A stretch of 28,028 bases of DNA from Phallusia fumigata (lineage: Eukaryota > Chordata > Ascidiacea > Phlebobranchia > Ascidiidae), in NCBI GenBank assembly GCA_008931825.1, contig QXVZ01021558.1:11352-39379 (forward strand). The letters are read 5' to 3'. The notes under the pieces are model-generated. The model had not been told where the DNA came from. It searched no databases and worked only from the letters and a program-made list of their open reading frames with translations. Positions 1-10,400 of the stretch are shown piece after piece. Each line of letters begins with the position of its first letter. The stretch's first letter is position 1. A program made the position numbers and the translations under genes.

Positions 1-145
1 CTAAAGGACTTTGTTTTGAATCAATTTGTTTCATGTTCTTCCATAGCTGCTTTCCAATGGTAGAAGAGAATTTACTCATTAAAACATGCCCATCCACATT
101 TAGTTCAAGATCATGCTTTGGGCGCCTAAATTCAAGTTTACAAGC
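1..145 (-). CDS. Possible internal coding exon, cut by the window edge; gene unknown
   Basis: On the minus strand a pyrimidine-rich tract (about 185-151) runs into a TGCAG acceptor (AG at 147-146). From 145 down to base 1 one frame is open for 48 codons, reading ACKLEFRRPKHDLELNVDG at its start. The peptide is charged and protein-like, with a hydrophilic end rich in Lys and Gln. I do not recognise the family. No donor is seen before the window edge, so the exon would continue outside. Support is limited to an acceptor plus an open frame. It could be the next gene downstream of the thioesterase on the same strand, or chance. Confidence 0.35.
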
Positions 146-633
146 CTGCACTTGAAGTAAATTAAAATAAAACAATTAATCTTTGCATAAATACAAATCT
201 TTTTCAATGAAACAAATAAGACAAGAAAACATCTGGATACTTCAAAAATGTGAAACCAACCCAAACATATAAGGCATAGAAACATTTACAGACTTCAAAC
301 ACGTATTACCTACATTTCTCCATCACTTCATCTGGTACATAAAAAATACAAGCTGATTTTACATCAAAAAGTCATGTTCCAATGGCACTTACACAAGCAT
401 TTGCTTCGAAGTCCTATCAGACAGTTCCATATGGTATATGTATTTATTACCTGGTTGCACAATCAAATTACAGTGTTTCCTTGTTTGGTACTATATCCAT
501 TTACAATTTGAGATTGGCAGTGCAACATAGAAACATTAAAAGAACAAATATCATGCATGTAAATATTGGCAATAGACAACTGAGGTACTATAACAATTAT
601 TTGCCCAAAACCAAGGAAACAAGTGTAAAAAGT
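146..633. other. Non-coding stretch: putative intron of the edge gene and 3' UTR of the thioesterase gene
   Basis: No convincing coding frame. It holds the pyrimidine-rich tract before the edge exon and, at 443-448, TTTATT. That reads AATAAA on the minus strand, about 186 bases beyond the thioesterase stop, and is the likely poly(A) signal of that gene. The plus-strand open frame over 382-732 overlaps the thioesterase gene and looks like a shadow. Confidence 0.5.
443..448 (-). terminator. Candidate AATAAA poly(A) signal of the thioesterase gene
   Basis: TTTATT on the plus strand, AATAAA on the minus strand, about 186 bases past the TAA stop at 634-636. It is the only exact hexamer I see in the expected range. 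Confidence 0.5.
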
Positions 634-1047
634 TTAAGCAACATATTTTGTGTGACGGCCATATGCAACCAGCTTGTCATTCTGATTCCGTATTTCAACG
701 TTTGCAAAAGCCAGCGTTTGTCCCCGTTTTAAAACATCAGATGTAATGATTAACGTGTCACCCTGCTTTGCACTAGAAGTATAAGAAATGTTCAGATCAA
801 CTGTGACTCCAAACTTTGGGTCGTCTAAAGTTCCAAGTGCATAAGTTGACACAACATCGACCAGTGTAGCAGTCATACCCCCATGAAGATTCCCATTCAA
901 ATTAAGGTGCTCCTTCAACACTGGCATTTCACATTTTATTTTTCCATTTTCAGCAGAGACTACATTTAGGTGTTGGCAAACACGGTCAAATCGGTTGGTT
1001 TTAGACAAATTTCTTATGATTTGCCGCAAAGCTGTTTTTGCTGCCAT
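634..1047 (-). CDS. ACOT13: Acyl-CoA thioesterase 13 (THEM2), hotdog-fold, single exon, complete
   Basis: Predicted to hydrolyse medium- and long-chain acyl-CoA to free fatty acid and CoA in mitochondria and cytosol, as a hotdog-fold tetramer. It has 137 residues against 140 in human. The family signature is plain: EHLNLNGNLHGGMTATLVD with HGG at 55-57, matching human THEM2 almost without gaps, then VTVDLNISY at 81-89 and, near the end, GRHTKYV. By alignment from memory the active-site residues correspond to Asn49 (human Asn50), Gly56 (Gly57) and Asp64 (Asp65). Human Ser83 is replaced by Thr82, a conservative change. The start is a true ATG at 1047 and the stop is TAA. There is no intron, whereas the vertebrate gene is split. 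About 34 bases upstream of the ATG lies a good splice acceptor (TTCTTCACAG, ending at 1081), so the mRNA may begin with a non-coding exon or a trans-spliced leader. Confidence 0.93.
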   Translation of the reverse strand: MAAKTALRQIIRNLSKTNRFDRVCQHLNVVSAENGKIKCEMPVLKEHLNLNGNLHGGMTATLVDVVSTYALGTLDDPKFGVTVDLNISYTSSAKQGDTLIITSDVLKRGQTLAFANVEIRNQNDKLVAYGRHTKYVA

Positions 1048-1080
1048 GTCTATGTTTAGGGGTCTAAATATCTTGCATTT

Positions 1081-1092
1081 CTGTGAAGAAAG
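1081..1092 (-). promoter_or_regulatory. Candidate 3' splice acceptor upstream of the ACOT13 start
   Basis: The minus strand reads CACTTTCTTCACAG ending at 1081, 34 bases before the ATG. No coding is joined to it, so it would serve a 5' UTR intron or spliced-leader addition, which ascidians are known to use. The sequence alone cannot tell these apart. Confidence 0.3.
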
Positions 1093-1929
1093 TGTAAGAT
1101 GTCATTGCATTCCTCTGGATACCACACGACTGGACCAACCAAACATTTACAAAATAAATTGCCTGTTTTTGAGATTTTGTAAAATCAGTTGTAGCATAAA
1201 TCAGGTTCACAATTGTGCAATGTAAAAAGTAATTTATACTACATGGATGTATAATTTTAGTTTATATTGTAAGGGGCTGGACAGAGTCTCAAAATAGTTT
1301 GTTTTGTACCTGTGGACACTATAATTGGGACCAAAACAGAATTGAGTGTGCATCTGTGATTAAGTATTGCCTTTGGCTTTAAGCTAAATTGTGTAAAATA
1401 CCAATTTTTTCAACCTTTAAGTTTATTTTTATATTTTGCATTTTAATCTTGCAAGTTTGATTTAAACATTGTCAGCGTCAGCAATAAATATTGCCCATTT
1501 AGAATATGTATCATGCAACAGAAAAATACTTCATTTGAAGTATAACCTATCACTATCCGCAAAACGAACACTCAAGTTGGTGTTAAGACTAAACAAATTG
1601 CTGTTTAAGCATTTCAATTTAGTTCAGTGGCTTTCCTGTAATACATTTTTTTAATCAGGGCTGGTCCTGCTGGCCATGTGAGATCTACATACAGATACAG
1701 CCACTCATGCTGTACAAACTTTTTGTTTTTATGGATTGTGTGTTTTTAGGTAACCCTAGATTTAAACAAACCCATGCAACACTGAGTGACTGAGACAGCG
1801 TTCTACCTTCCTTTTTGGCAAACGTTTATGATACATTCCATTTGAACAACAGTCTGATGGTAAGCGGTCGGTTATTATTTCCCTTTTATGTTTATTATTT
1901 CGTTACGTTTTTATTTTATACACCTTTTA

Positions 1930-1990
1930 TTGAGTGTCGTTAAGCGCCTTGGGATCAACAAGCTGCTATTATTATCATGACAATAAATAA
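1930..1990 (+). mobile_element. Possible 3' tail of a LINE/SINE-type retroposon
   Basis: The stretch TTAAGCGCCTTGGGATCAAC, followed by CTATTATTATCATGACAATA, resembles the conserved end of L2/CR1/RTE-type tails and their SINE partners (AAGCGCCTTG, then a short A/T-rich repeat). Only the tail is recognisable; no head or reverse-transcriptase frame is seen upstream. Confidence 0.3.
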
Positions 1991-2624
1991 CCTTGTTGCA
2001 ATACAACACGAGGACATTTCGAAATCTAATGATCGAAAGTAGAACTACCCGATAAAATCCAATGCTACCGAGCTTTCTAATGCCCAGTCGTAAGCTAGTT
2101 TAAAACCACCATAAAAAAAACATATTTTTTTGATACACACCCTATCAGGCATTACATAAATACATCATGTTTATTAAATCTATATGAGTAAAACAATAGC
2201 GATCAAGTCATTCAAGGTCGCATTTTGCTAATTTCTGCCCCGGGAAAAAAGCTTCATTCGGCGAGGTTCAACGACCACAGATTGTAGTATTACATAAAGA
2301 GGGTCAATCAAAACATGATAAGTCACAAGCGCGGTTATAATAAAACCACCGTTCATTAAATTATGGTCGAAAACAAAGGCGGACCATCGACTTTTAAATT
2401 TACCTTTTCATTTCTGTCATTTTTTAATCAAATTATCAAACTTTAGTGCTAAAGATTAATAAAATTTAAACTTTCGCAAAAGAGTTTTGTTGGGGTGCAG
2501 TGGTATTTATGGACAAAAAATGTTTGATTCACAATGCAGTGTATTTCGAAAAAATAGGCGCGACTGTCAAAGGCGACCGGTCTGTGGTTAGGTCAGATGA
2601 ACAACAAAATTTAATTTCGAACAT

Positions 2625-2933
2625 TTATACCACGGAAACCACAATGCAACTCAGTATATTACTTAAACCGCTCCTCTTTTTGGTTTTGGAAGGCCCATAG
2701 TGTAGGTCTTTAGGATAACAAAACATGTGGTATGGAACCTCATGTGGTTTTTTAGAGTCTCTGATACCTACCACATGATTTTGCACAATACCGTGCGTTT
2801 TTTGAAGCTTAACGAAATACCCAACGAACCAATGATATATAAAAGCAACAAGTACGGTAGGGAGCGATTGAGAGCATGTTAAACCCAGCAGCAAAGATGA
2901 GGATGCGATGAGGACACTAGGGTAAGCCAGCAT
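2625..2933 (-). CDS. Unassigned small ORF with hydrophobic N-terminus
   Basis: True ATG at 2933, 102 codons. The first 45 residues are hydrophobic (IASSSLLLGLT, then VLVAFIYHWFVGYF) and could be one or two membrane passes; the rest is basic and polar. I do not recognise it. It lies upstream of ACOT13 on the same strand in otherwise non-coding sequence and may be chance. No splice signal strongly links it to anything. Confidence 0.15.
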   Translation of the reverse strand: MLAYPSVLIASSSLLLGLTCSQSLPTVLVAFIYHWFVGYFVKLQKTHGIVQNHVVGIRDSKKPHEVPYHMFCYPKDLHYGPSKTKKRSGLSNILSCIVVSVV

Positions 2934-3914
2934 AAATGCACTATTCAGACGTCCACCAATAGGAAGTACTTCGTATTATGCATCCTTATTCGGTAAAACC
3001 AGCGCAAAGAAGCAGTAGCAGTAAAATAATGTCACGAATGTGACGTCAAAATAGTTGGTCAAAAACTAGTTATAGCTGGTTAAACTGCAAGTTTTTCACT
3101 TGCATTGAGATACCAAAGCCCTAATCTTGGGGTTCGGACGAAAAATTTCCTCAATACAAGTTACATGCATTACGCTTACATTTGATGGCTCGGCGTTTTA
3201 AAAAAGTTCGTATCTTGAGTAAATAATCGGGATCAGATGGACATCTACAAGAAGTTATGTTTACTACAGTTTGGTGACCAACGTACCGTAGTTTTGTTAA
3301 CTTTCACTAAGCACTTTATTTAGAAGATTTTTATTACACGCTTTAGTGGTTTGCAATGCTTGGTGATTCAAGTTTGGTTGTGTAATAGTTCTTTTGTTTA
3401 TTCTATTCGGACAGCAGCACATAATGTCATTTATGTAATGTGACATATTTGATGAGAGTGTCTTGCTTTACATGTTGCCTTACGTACATATAACCCAACT
3501 TTAACTGCTTTGTTAGACAAGCTGTCTTGTGATGACAACAGCACGGTACAACTATGACGTAACAACAAGTATCTGCGAAATATCGAGAGCACGTGCATTC
3601 AAACACCAACAATTTTGCAACAAGCATTTTCCCCAAAATACGCATGAAGTAAATCACGTGGTTTTATTTTGGGTCCCTCGCAAGAGAAATAATAAAGCAT
3701 ACTCGATTCTGCTTGTAGTGGACGTTAGATGGCGTGATTGTTGCAGTGCAAGTTTTTGCATTCGCTGCCTTCGCTGGTTAGCCGGGCGGCTTTTTTCTTC
3801 GAGACAGTTTTTTGTACTTCATTTAGTTCAAGCCGCGTTGCGTGTTGTTGTATAGAAACTTCGTCCGCGCGTGGATGTGTTATGTGCGTTTGTTTGTGTA
3901 TCATGGTAATATTT

Positions 3915-4423
3915 AGGGGTTGCAGCTTGCAGCCAACGGTATATTGGAAAATAGCGTCAGAAAGTTAACCAGAATGTTTTAAATCCCCCGCAGTTGCAAT
4001 TTCGGTTCAGGGTTGTTTCTTTAAGCTTGAAAAACTTTTTGAAATGTGAAGCATATCGCTAGACCTATAGTTAAGAATTTCTGGTACAAAAAAATTTAAT
4101 TTAGTTTAACTAATATTTAAGATTTTAAACAAAACATAACAAAATATGTTAAAATTATTGTACCTTTGTAGGCAATTATAGCACTTTTTATTGAAGTCAA
4201 AAGAATTTTTATTACTGAATATGAAGTGCCTGTTGTGACTTGTGAAAACACCTGTGGGAGGAAACATGGAGATTTCGTTTTCAAGTTTATTTATTCTTAT
4301 TACTGCTGCTGGTCTTCTTGGTAAGTTTATTTTGTGGTATGTACTGCAATGAGTGATAGCATTGCACTTTTAGCAACTGATAAATTTAAACCTTGTGGTC
4401 AAAAATAAGAACAGCAACTGCAT
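3915..4423. repeat. First copy of a 0.5 kb block holding the receptor's first exon
   Basis: Matches 4444-4955 with about 15 differences in 509 bases (around 3%, counted by eye) plus one 3-base insertion (GTA) in the second copy. The second copy begins directly after the single N at 4443. It contains 5' flank or UTR, the signal-peptide exon and the start of intron 1. Best read as two alleles or overlapping contigs placed in series. Confidence 0.9.
4266..4320 (+). CDS. Netrin receptor exon 1 (signal peptide), first copy
   Basis: ATG at 4266, reading MEISFSSLFILITAAGLLG up to a GTAAGT donor in phase 1. With exon 2 it gives a short hydrophobic core and small residues, a typical signal peptide likely cut near Gly19-Ser23. 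No in-frame upstream ATG was noted. The same exon recurs at 4795-4849. Confidence 0.8.
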
Positions 4424-7400
4424 TTGTGTTGAAAAAAACTGTNAGGGGTTGCAGCTTGCAGCCAACGGTATATTGGAAAATAGCGTCAGAAAGTTAACCA
4501 GAATGTTTTAAATCCCCCGCAGTTGCAATTTCGTTTCAGGGTTGTTTCTTTAAGCTTGAAAAACTTTTTGAAATGTGAAGCATATCGCTAGACCTATATT
4601 TGAAAATTTCTGGTACAAAAAAATTTAATTTAGTTTAACTAATATTTAAGATTTTAAACAAAAAATAACAAAATATGTTAAAATTATTGTACCTTTGTAG
4701 GCAATTATAGCACTTTTTATTGAAGTCAAAAGAATTTTTATTACTGAATATGAAGTGCCTGTTGTGACTTGTGAAAACACCTGTGCGGGGAAACATGGAG
4801 ATTTCATTTTCAAGTTTATTTATTGTTATGACTGCTGCTGGTCTTCTTGGTAAGTTTATTTTGTGGTATGTAGTACTGCAATGAGTAATAGCATCGCACT
4901 TTTAGCAACAGATAAATTGAAACCTTGTGGTCAAAAATAAGAACAGCAACTGCATCCTAATAATTTGTTTACTTTTTACATATTTTAAATTTATTTATTT
5001 TTTCACCATGAATCCACATTGGCTGTGCATTGCTGTAATGCTATTGCTTTAATAAGCAAATATTTACCAGCTGCCATGAAAACAAATATATGTTTCAATG
5101 TCATAGATCCACAAAATTATCGTGCAATGGTTAACTTTAAAATGTTAACCCTTATTTTTAAGGATGTGTGAAATCAATATCATCATCATCCGAAGGCAGA
5201 TGTGAAGATTTGTATGCTCCTGCAAGGACTGCCAGTAAACATTTAATCATAAAAAGAGGTGACCCTCTTCTGCTAAATTGTTCATTGCTACAAGAGGACA
5301 GTTCCACAACAAAGCAGAATGTTTTGTGGATTAAAAATGGACAACCTTTCGTATCAAAAAACATTTTTGGGAGAAATATTGTTTATGACAATGGCAGTTT
5401 ACATATACCTGTGACAAAGTCGCATGGTAATGGCGATGACATGTCTGATGATGGAACATATTTCTGTGTGATAAACGTTTCATCACGAAGTGTTTTAAGT
5501 TCACCAATCCGAGTAACTGTGGGAGGTGAGTATATTGTAATAAATGAAATTGGCTTCCGTATTGTCCAATCTTTGTTGCGATTTTAACTCCTTTATGATT
5601 TCAACCTCTTTTAAAGTATACTTTTGTTGTAAATATATGTTTGTTAATGCATGAAAGATTTTGTTACGTAACTGATGTTACTTTTGAAGTCCATCTGCTA
5701 GAGCAACCAACATTTTAATTTTTTTCCATTGCCAATTGTCAATCGTTTTACCCCCATTTACTAGTTTATTATACTGATGGTCCTCCAAAAGAGATTTTTG
5801 ACTGTGCATTGAAAGGGCTGCAATATTTTTTCAAAAAAGCAGCATTGTTTTCCACACCTTAGTCACAGGAATTTTAGTCCGATTTAGCCAGCTGGGCTGT
5901 GGTAGAGTGTCACATCTCACCTTACACACCTTCAACATTAGTGCTATGCCTTGCATCACTAAACCCGGCCACATAAAACCTACACGCTCCAACTATCGGC
6001 AGGCATTTGGCGTGATGGGGTGAGAGTACCCCTGTTTATCTGTTTCCTTCCTGCGTGCTGAAAATACAGTCTCCCATGTCAAGGTTTGCCTGTATACACA
6101 ACAAGCTTTTCACTGTTGCCAAAGACATGCACAGACAACATCAATCACGGTTTTATAGGGGTTAAAGTTCGCCAACCTCCTCCACTTGAGTTTTTGTGGT
6201 AGTTAGTGGGTCGCGCTGCGATTGACACAAAGCCACCTTTTGTCTATTTAACTGCTTTGAATGTCTTGTGTGCAGACTCTGTAAATCATTGAGACTGGGC
6301 TGACAGTTGATTAGCCTATTTTGATTGCCAGCTAATAAGTTAACAACCAGGTTTATGGCCTCAGCAATGTTTGCTCACCCCACCCTTGCCGTTTGGTCAA
6401 CACATTCCATCTCTGTGTTTTACAAAATGTCTAATCCCTTGTTTTGACAGTTTTGAGTCGAATATCACACCAGCAAGAAGTGGTCTCATTGACAACGGGT
6501 TCATTTTATCGCATAAACTGCAGTATGGACAAAGCAAGCCCCAAACCCATCATTACCTGGTTCAGAAATGATGTGCCTGTTGCCAACGGCAGTATTTACA
6601 GCGTTTATGAGCAATCTTCAAGATTATCTCGTACGCCAAACTGGGACTTCACTGCACAACATTCCAACTTAAGTGTGGCAATTTTGCCTAGTGGGGCATT
6701 GGAAATTGGTCCTGTGTCAATTAAAGAAGCGGGCCAGTACCACTGCACTGCAACCAATGCTGTGAGAAGTCGAAAGAGCAGCAGTGTTGAAGTGACGGTC
6801 TCAGGAAATAAGAGTAAGTTCCCCCTGTGATCTGCCAATTGAGGAAACACTTGGTGAAATTAAGCGTGTGACGGAAATAATTGATTTCGCATCTCTTGGC
6901 TGTTGGTCTGTTGTGGGGAACAACATTTTCACACATAAACAATCAATTACCACGATGCCTGCAAACAATCCTCTTTAGTAAAGCACAAACGTAGTAAATG
7001 GATGGCTTTGATCAAAAGCTGATAGCTGCAGCCTTTAGCTTTAACACCTAAAGTAAAATAATAAAGGAAATTTTCCTCAATTTTTAGTTTGCTAATTAAA
7101 TCAAGACATGTCACAAAAGTGTGTTTTTGCTAGATGTGCTGTGTGTGTTATCACCTACCAAAGTTGCTAATTGTTAAGGTGAAGCTGTGAACCAAATGGT
7201 GCAAATACAAGTGAAACCTGCTAATATGACAGCGCCTGTGGGATCTACCACCCACTTTGAATGCTTTGCGACTGGACAGCCATCTCCAGAAATTTCATGG
7301 AGCCGAAATGGGAAGCCCATCGACTTTAGGTTTGTTTACATAGCTCCTTGTTGTACGTCACTCGATTGTTGTGACAAACTGGCACAGACTTAATGCCGAT

Positions 7401-10400
7401 CTGGCTGTATTTTCTGCTGCGGCACACTTTAAATAGCCCGTGCTTCTTTTTCAACTATAAATATGTGTTTTATGTTAAAACTAAAAACAGCTTCATTGTG
7501 TTTTAGCTGTTACCACAACAAGTATACTTCTAGGCCTGGTTATTGTTGTTTTGTTTTGTACATTTCACTTGAAAAAAACAAAAATATATATTACACAAGT
7601 TAAATTAGTAGCTAGACACACTGTAGTTTATGGTAACTGTTGTGAAACATATGCTGCTTCTGCATGTAATCCAGAAGTCTAATTGAAACTATGCCAGATT
7701 AAGCAGAATTAACATCTGCTGTTATGTAATGCCTGGATTAGCAAAACGCTTGTGGTGCACTACTAATGGAGTTTGTGGCACAAAGCAGTTAGCCTGTGCC
7801 ATAAAACATTCATATTCATTTCCAAGTATTTTCTTGACCCAGACTGCGTGACATGTAGTTTATGATTGATCCCCTCATTAATTGTGATTGATCCATGCCT
7901 GATTGTTGTTTAAATATTTATAAACGCAGATCGGAGAGGAGATTGCTTTTGGTCGGACAGGGCGCGCTTTTGCTTCTCCAAACAACCATCAGCGACAGTG
8001 GACAATATACCTGTACAGCAAGTAATGGAGTAGATCCACCACAATCTGCCTCAGCCTCTCTTACTGTGTCAGGTAAGACACCTTAAAATAGAAACAATAA
8101 TTAGTGATGTGGGTTTGGGTTTTCTGACTACCTCGGGCATTATAATTTTAGGTCATCTAGACAGCCTGCGGAAAAAGTATGGTTTGACACTTGTGTGTCT
8201 AGTTTAAGTGTAGACCTTGCGTGTATCAACATTTTGTTGACACTAAATACCAGCATAATATTTGGTTGCACCTCTCCAAATATATTTACTCACATTTATT
8301 CATTCAAAGTTGCAGTGATAATTCTAAAACTGTTAAAAGTAATCCGAGTGTGACACAGATATTATCCTAAAAAATTGTTGGTTTGTGTAAAATGTTTAGT
8401 ATTGGGTTATACTTGGACAATTGTGTAACATGATTTTGGCTTTTTTCATTTTTATTGTTTTTTCATCTACCAACAACCTAAGATAAGCAGCTAAAGTTTT
8501 ATCGTGTTCCTGATATTACCTTCCTTTTTAAATGGCACTAATACTCATATAATTGCTCCTTCACTGGAAACTAATGCCAGCTTACCCCAACAAATCCACC
8601 CAGGAAATTGACCTAAGCAAGTCTTTAAGATGGATATGTTGCAATTATTTGTGTTTCAGCTTAGTCAAAGGGTTTTGCCTTTCTCCTTACAACAACTGTT
8701 TATGAATTTGTTGACCATAAAAACCAGTCATGCAATGGACAATTTATTCTAAATTGTTGTTTCTAGTGCCGTCGGTCATCGAAGAGCAGCCAGCATGCAG
8801 TAATTATGCCTCAGTTGGAAAAAATAGCAGCCTAAATTGCAATGTATTTGGCCTACCTTCGCCGATAATCACATGGTACAAGGAGGGCAAAATTTTGCGA
8901 CCATCAGAAAACCTAAAGTTTGTTGTAAGTATGCCATTTTTCTTGCCCGAAGAAAAATGACTTTGTTTTCTGTCAAGTTGTTTTGCATTTGGTATAAAAG
9001 TTACAAACTTGTAAAAGAACTTACATTTCTTATGCTGGCATAAAACAACCCGAAACACATTTGTCATACCTTGTTGAAGTACATTCAAAAATAAAATGAA
9101 ACAGACAAGTTGATTTTGCTCAATCAAGACTGTCATAACTTTTTGACATGTTGTAATTTTCTTAAATGTCATTGACTAACTTGATTTATGATGTATTGTC
9201 AAGAATGGAGGAATGGTCATAAACAGTGTCACAAAGACAGATGCTGGCATATACCAGTGTTTCGGGACAAACAGTGAAGGAACAGTTTCTGCTGCTCAAA
9301 GACTCTATGTTGCTGACCGATTTGAAGGTGATGTATACATTCTATGTTGTTTAGGAAAAATTCTTATGACCCTGAAGTAATTGTAATTGGTGCAACAATT
9401 AAAAACAAGTTTGTGGCATATGATTCTGAAAGTTACTCCTAACTTGAAAGCAAATACTAATTTCTGAAGGTGCCTTCTAAACGAGTTGTAAAATTACCAG
9501 CTGTTAGACAGGATGTTGCTATTGTTGTGAATTTGTGTTGCAATTATAAGCCAATCATTTCTTTTTTATTACCATCCTAGTAAGAGCTGTTGCTGTTATA
9601 AACTGTGAACCATTTTTACTCGTTTTTGAAGTAGCTTACATGATGAAAAGTAATTTTTGAATTCTAAAAATAAATAATAACAAATCTTAAGACCATAAAA
9701 AATGGTTTATAATATATAGCACTATATTGATGCAAAATTGGAGCCTTTTTTCACCTTTCTTTCCATTTTGACAAAAAATCAAAAAACGAAACTGTTGGGT
9801 TGAAATCCTGCTGATAAACATTCACTTAAGATAATATTTCCGCTCGGTCAGTCTATGACTGTTTGAAGTCCAGAGGTGCTTATATTTGCAAAGCAAGTAA
9901 TTGACCTGTTTGTTTGTCCACTCTGTTGAGCAGTGTAAATATGCTTTTGTCGATAACGGTTGGTTACGTTGAGCTTTTATTGAGGTGGTTTGTTTTTTAG
10001 ATGATAGCAGCAGTTTTGGAAGGAAACTGATTTCTGAACACTTCACAACGCGCCAAACCACCCTTCGAATTAAACTCCTAGAACTTACACACAGGTATAT
10101 GCATATATAAGTATAACAAATATACATTTTATTTCTTTGTCACTGTTAACTTGAAGCTTTATAACTAGATAACATGAGTTTATCTAATATTTTCTGCTCA
10201 TTTGACAATGTTTAAAATGTGCTTTGTGAGACTAAAGCTAACATCTGTAGACATGCAGTGTGGTATTTAAATTTTTTTATTTTAAATTGTAAATATTCTA
10301 GTTCTGCGTTATTATCATGGACCAGCTTGCCACGTGTAGCCAACTATGAAGTGATCATTACTGATACCCAAACACAGGAGTAAGCACCAAATGTTCTTTT

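Larger units (their letters stand above)
1048..3914. other. Intergenic region between ACOT13 and the netrin-receptor gene
   Basis: AT-rich with short unrelated open frames. It probably holds the ACOT13 promoter on the left and the receptor-gene promoter on the right, with GC content rising over about 3720-3890. One minus-strand ATG frame (2625-2933, 102 codons) has a hydrophobic start and is listed separately. A TGACGTCA site lies at 3041-3048 and a possible retroposon tail at 1930-1990. Confidence 0.6.

Noticed and set aside
3529-3968. Plus-strand open frames upstream of the receptor gene
   Set aside because: Composition is biased and no motif is visible. They lie in the likely promoter/5' flank and partly rely on non-ATG starts.
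3915-4955. Two alternative signal-peptide exons, or a real tandem duplication
   Set aside because: The copies meet at a single N, and the same pattern recurs at the other three Ns in the window. A contig or haplotype join is simpler.
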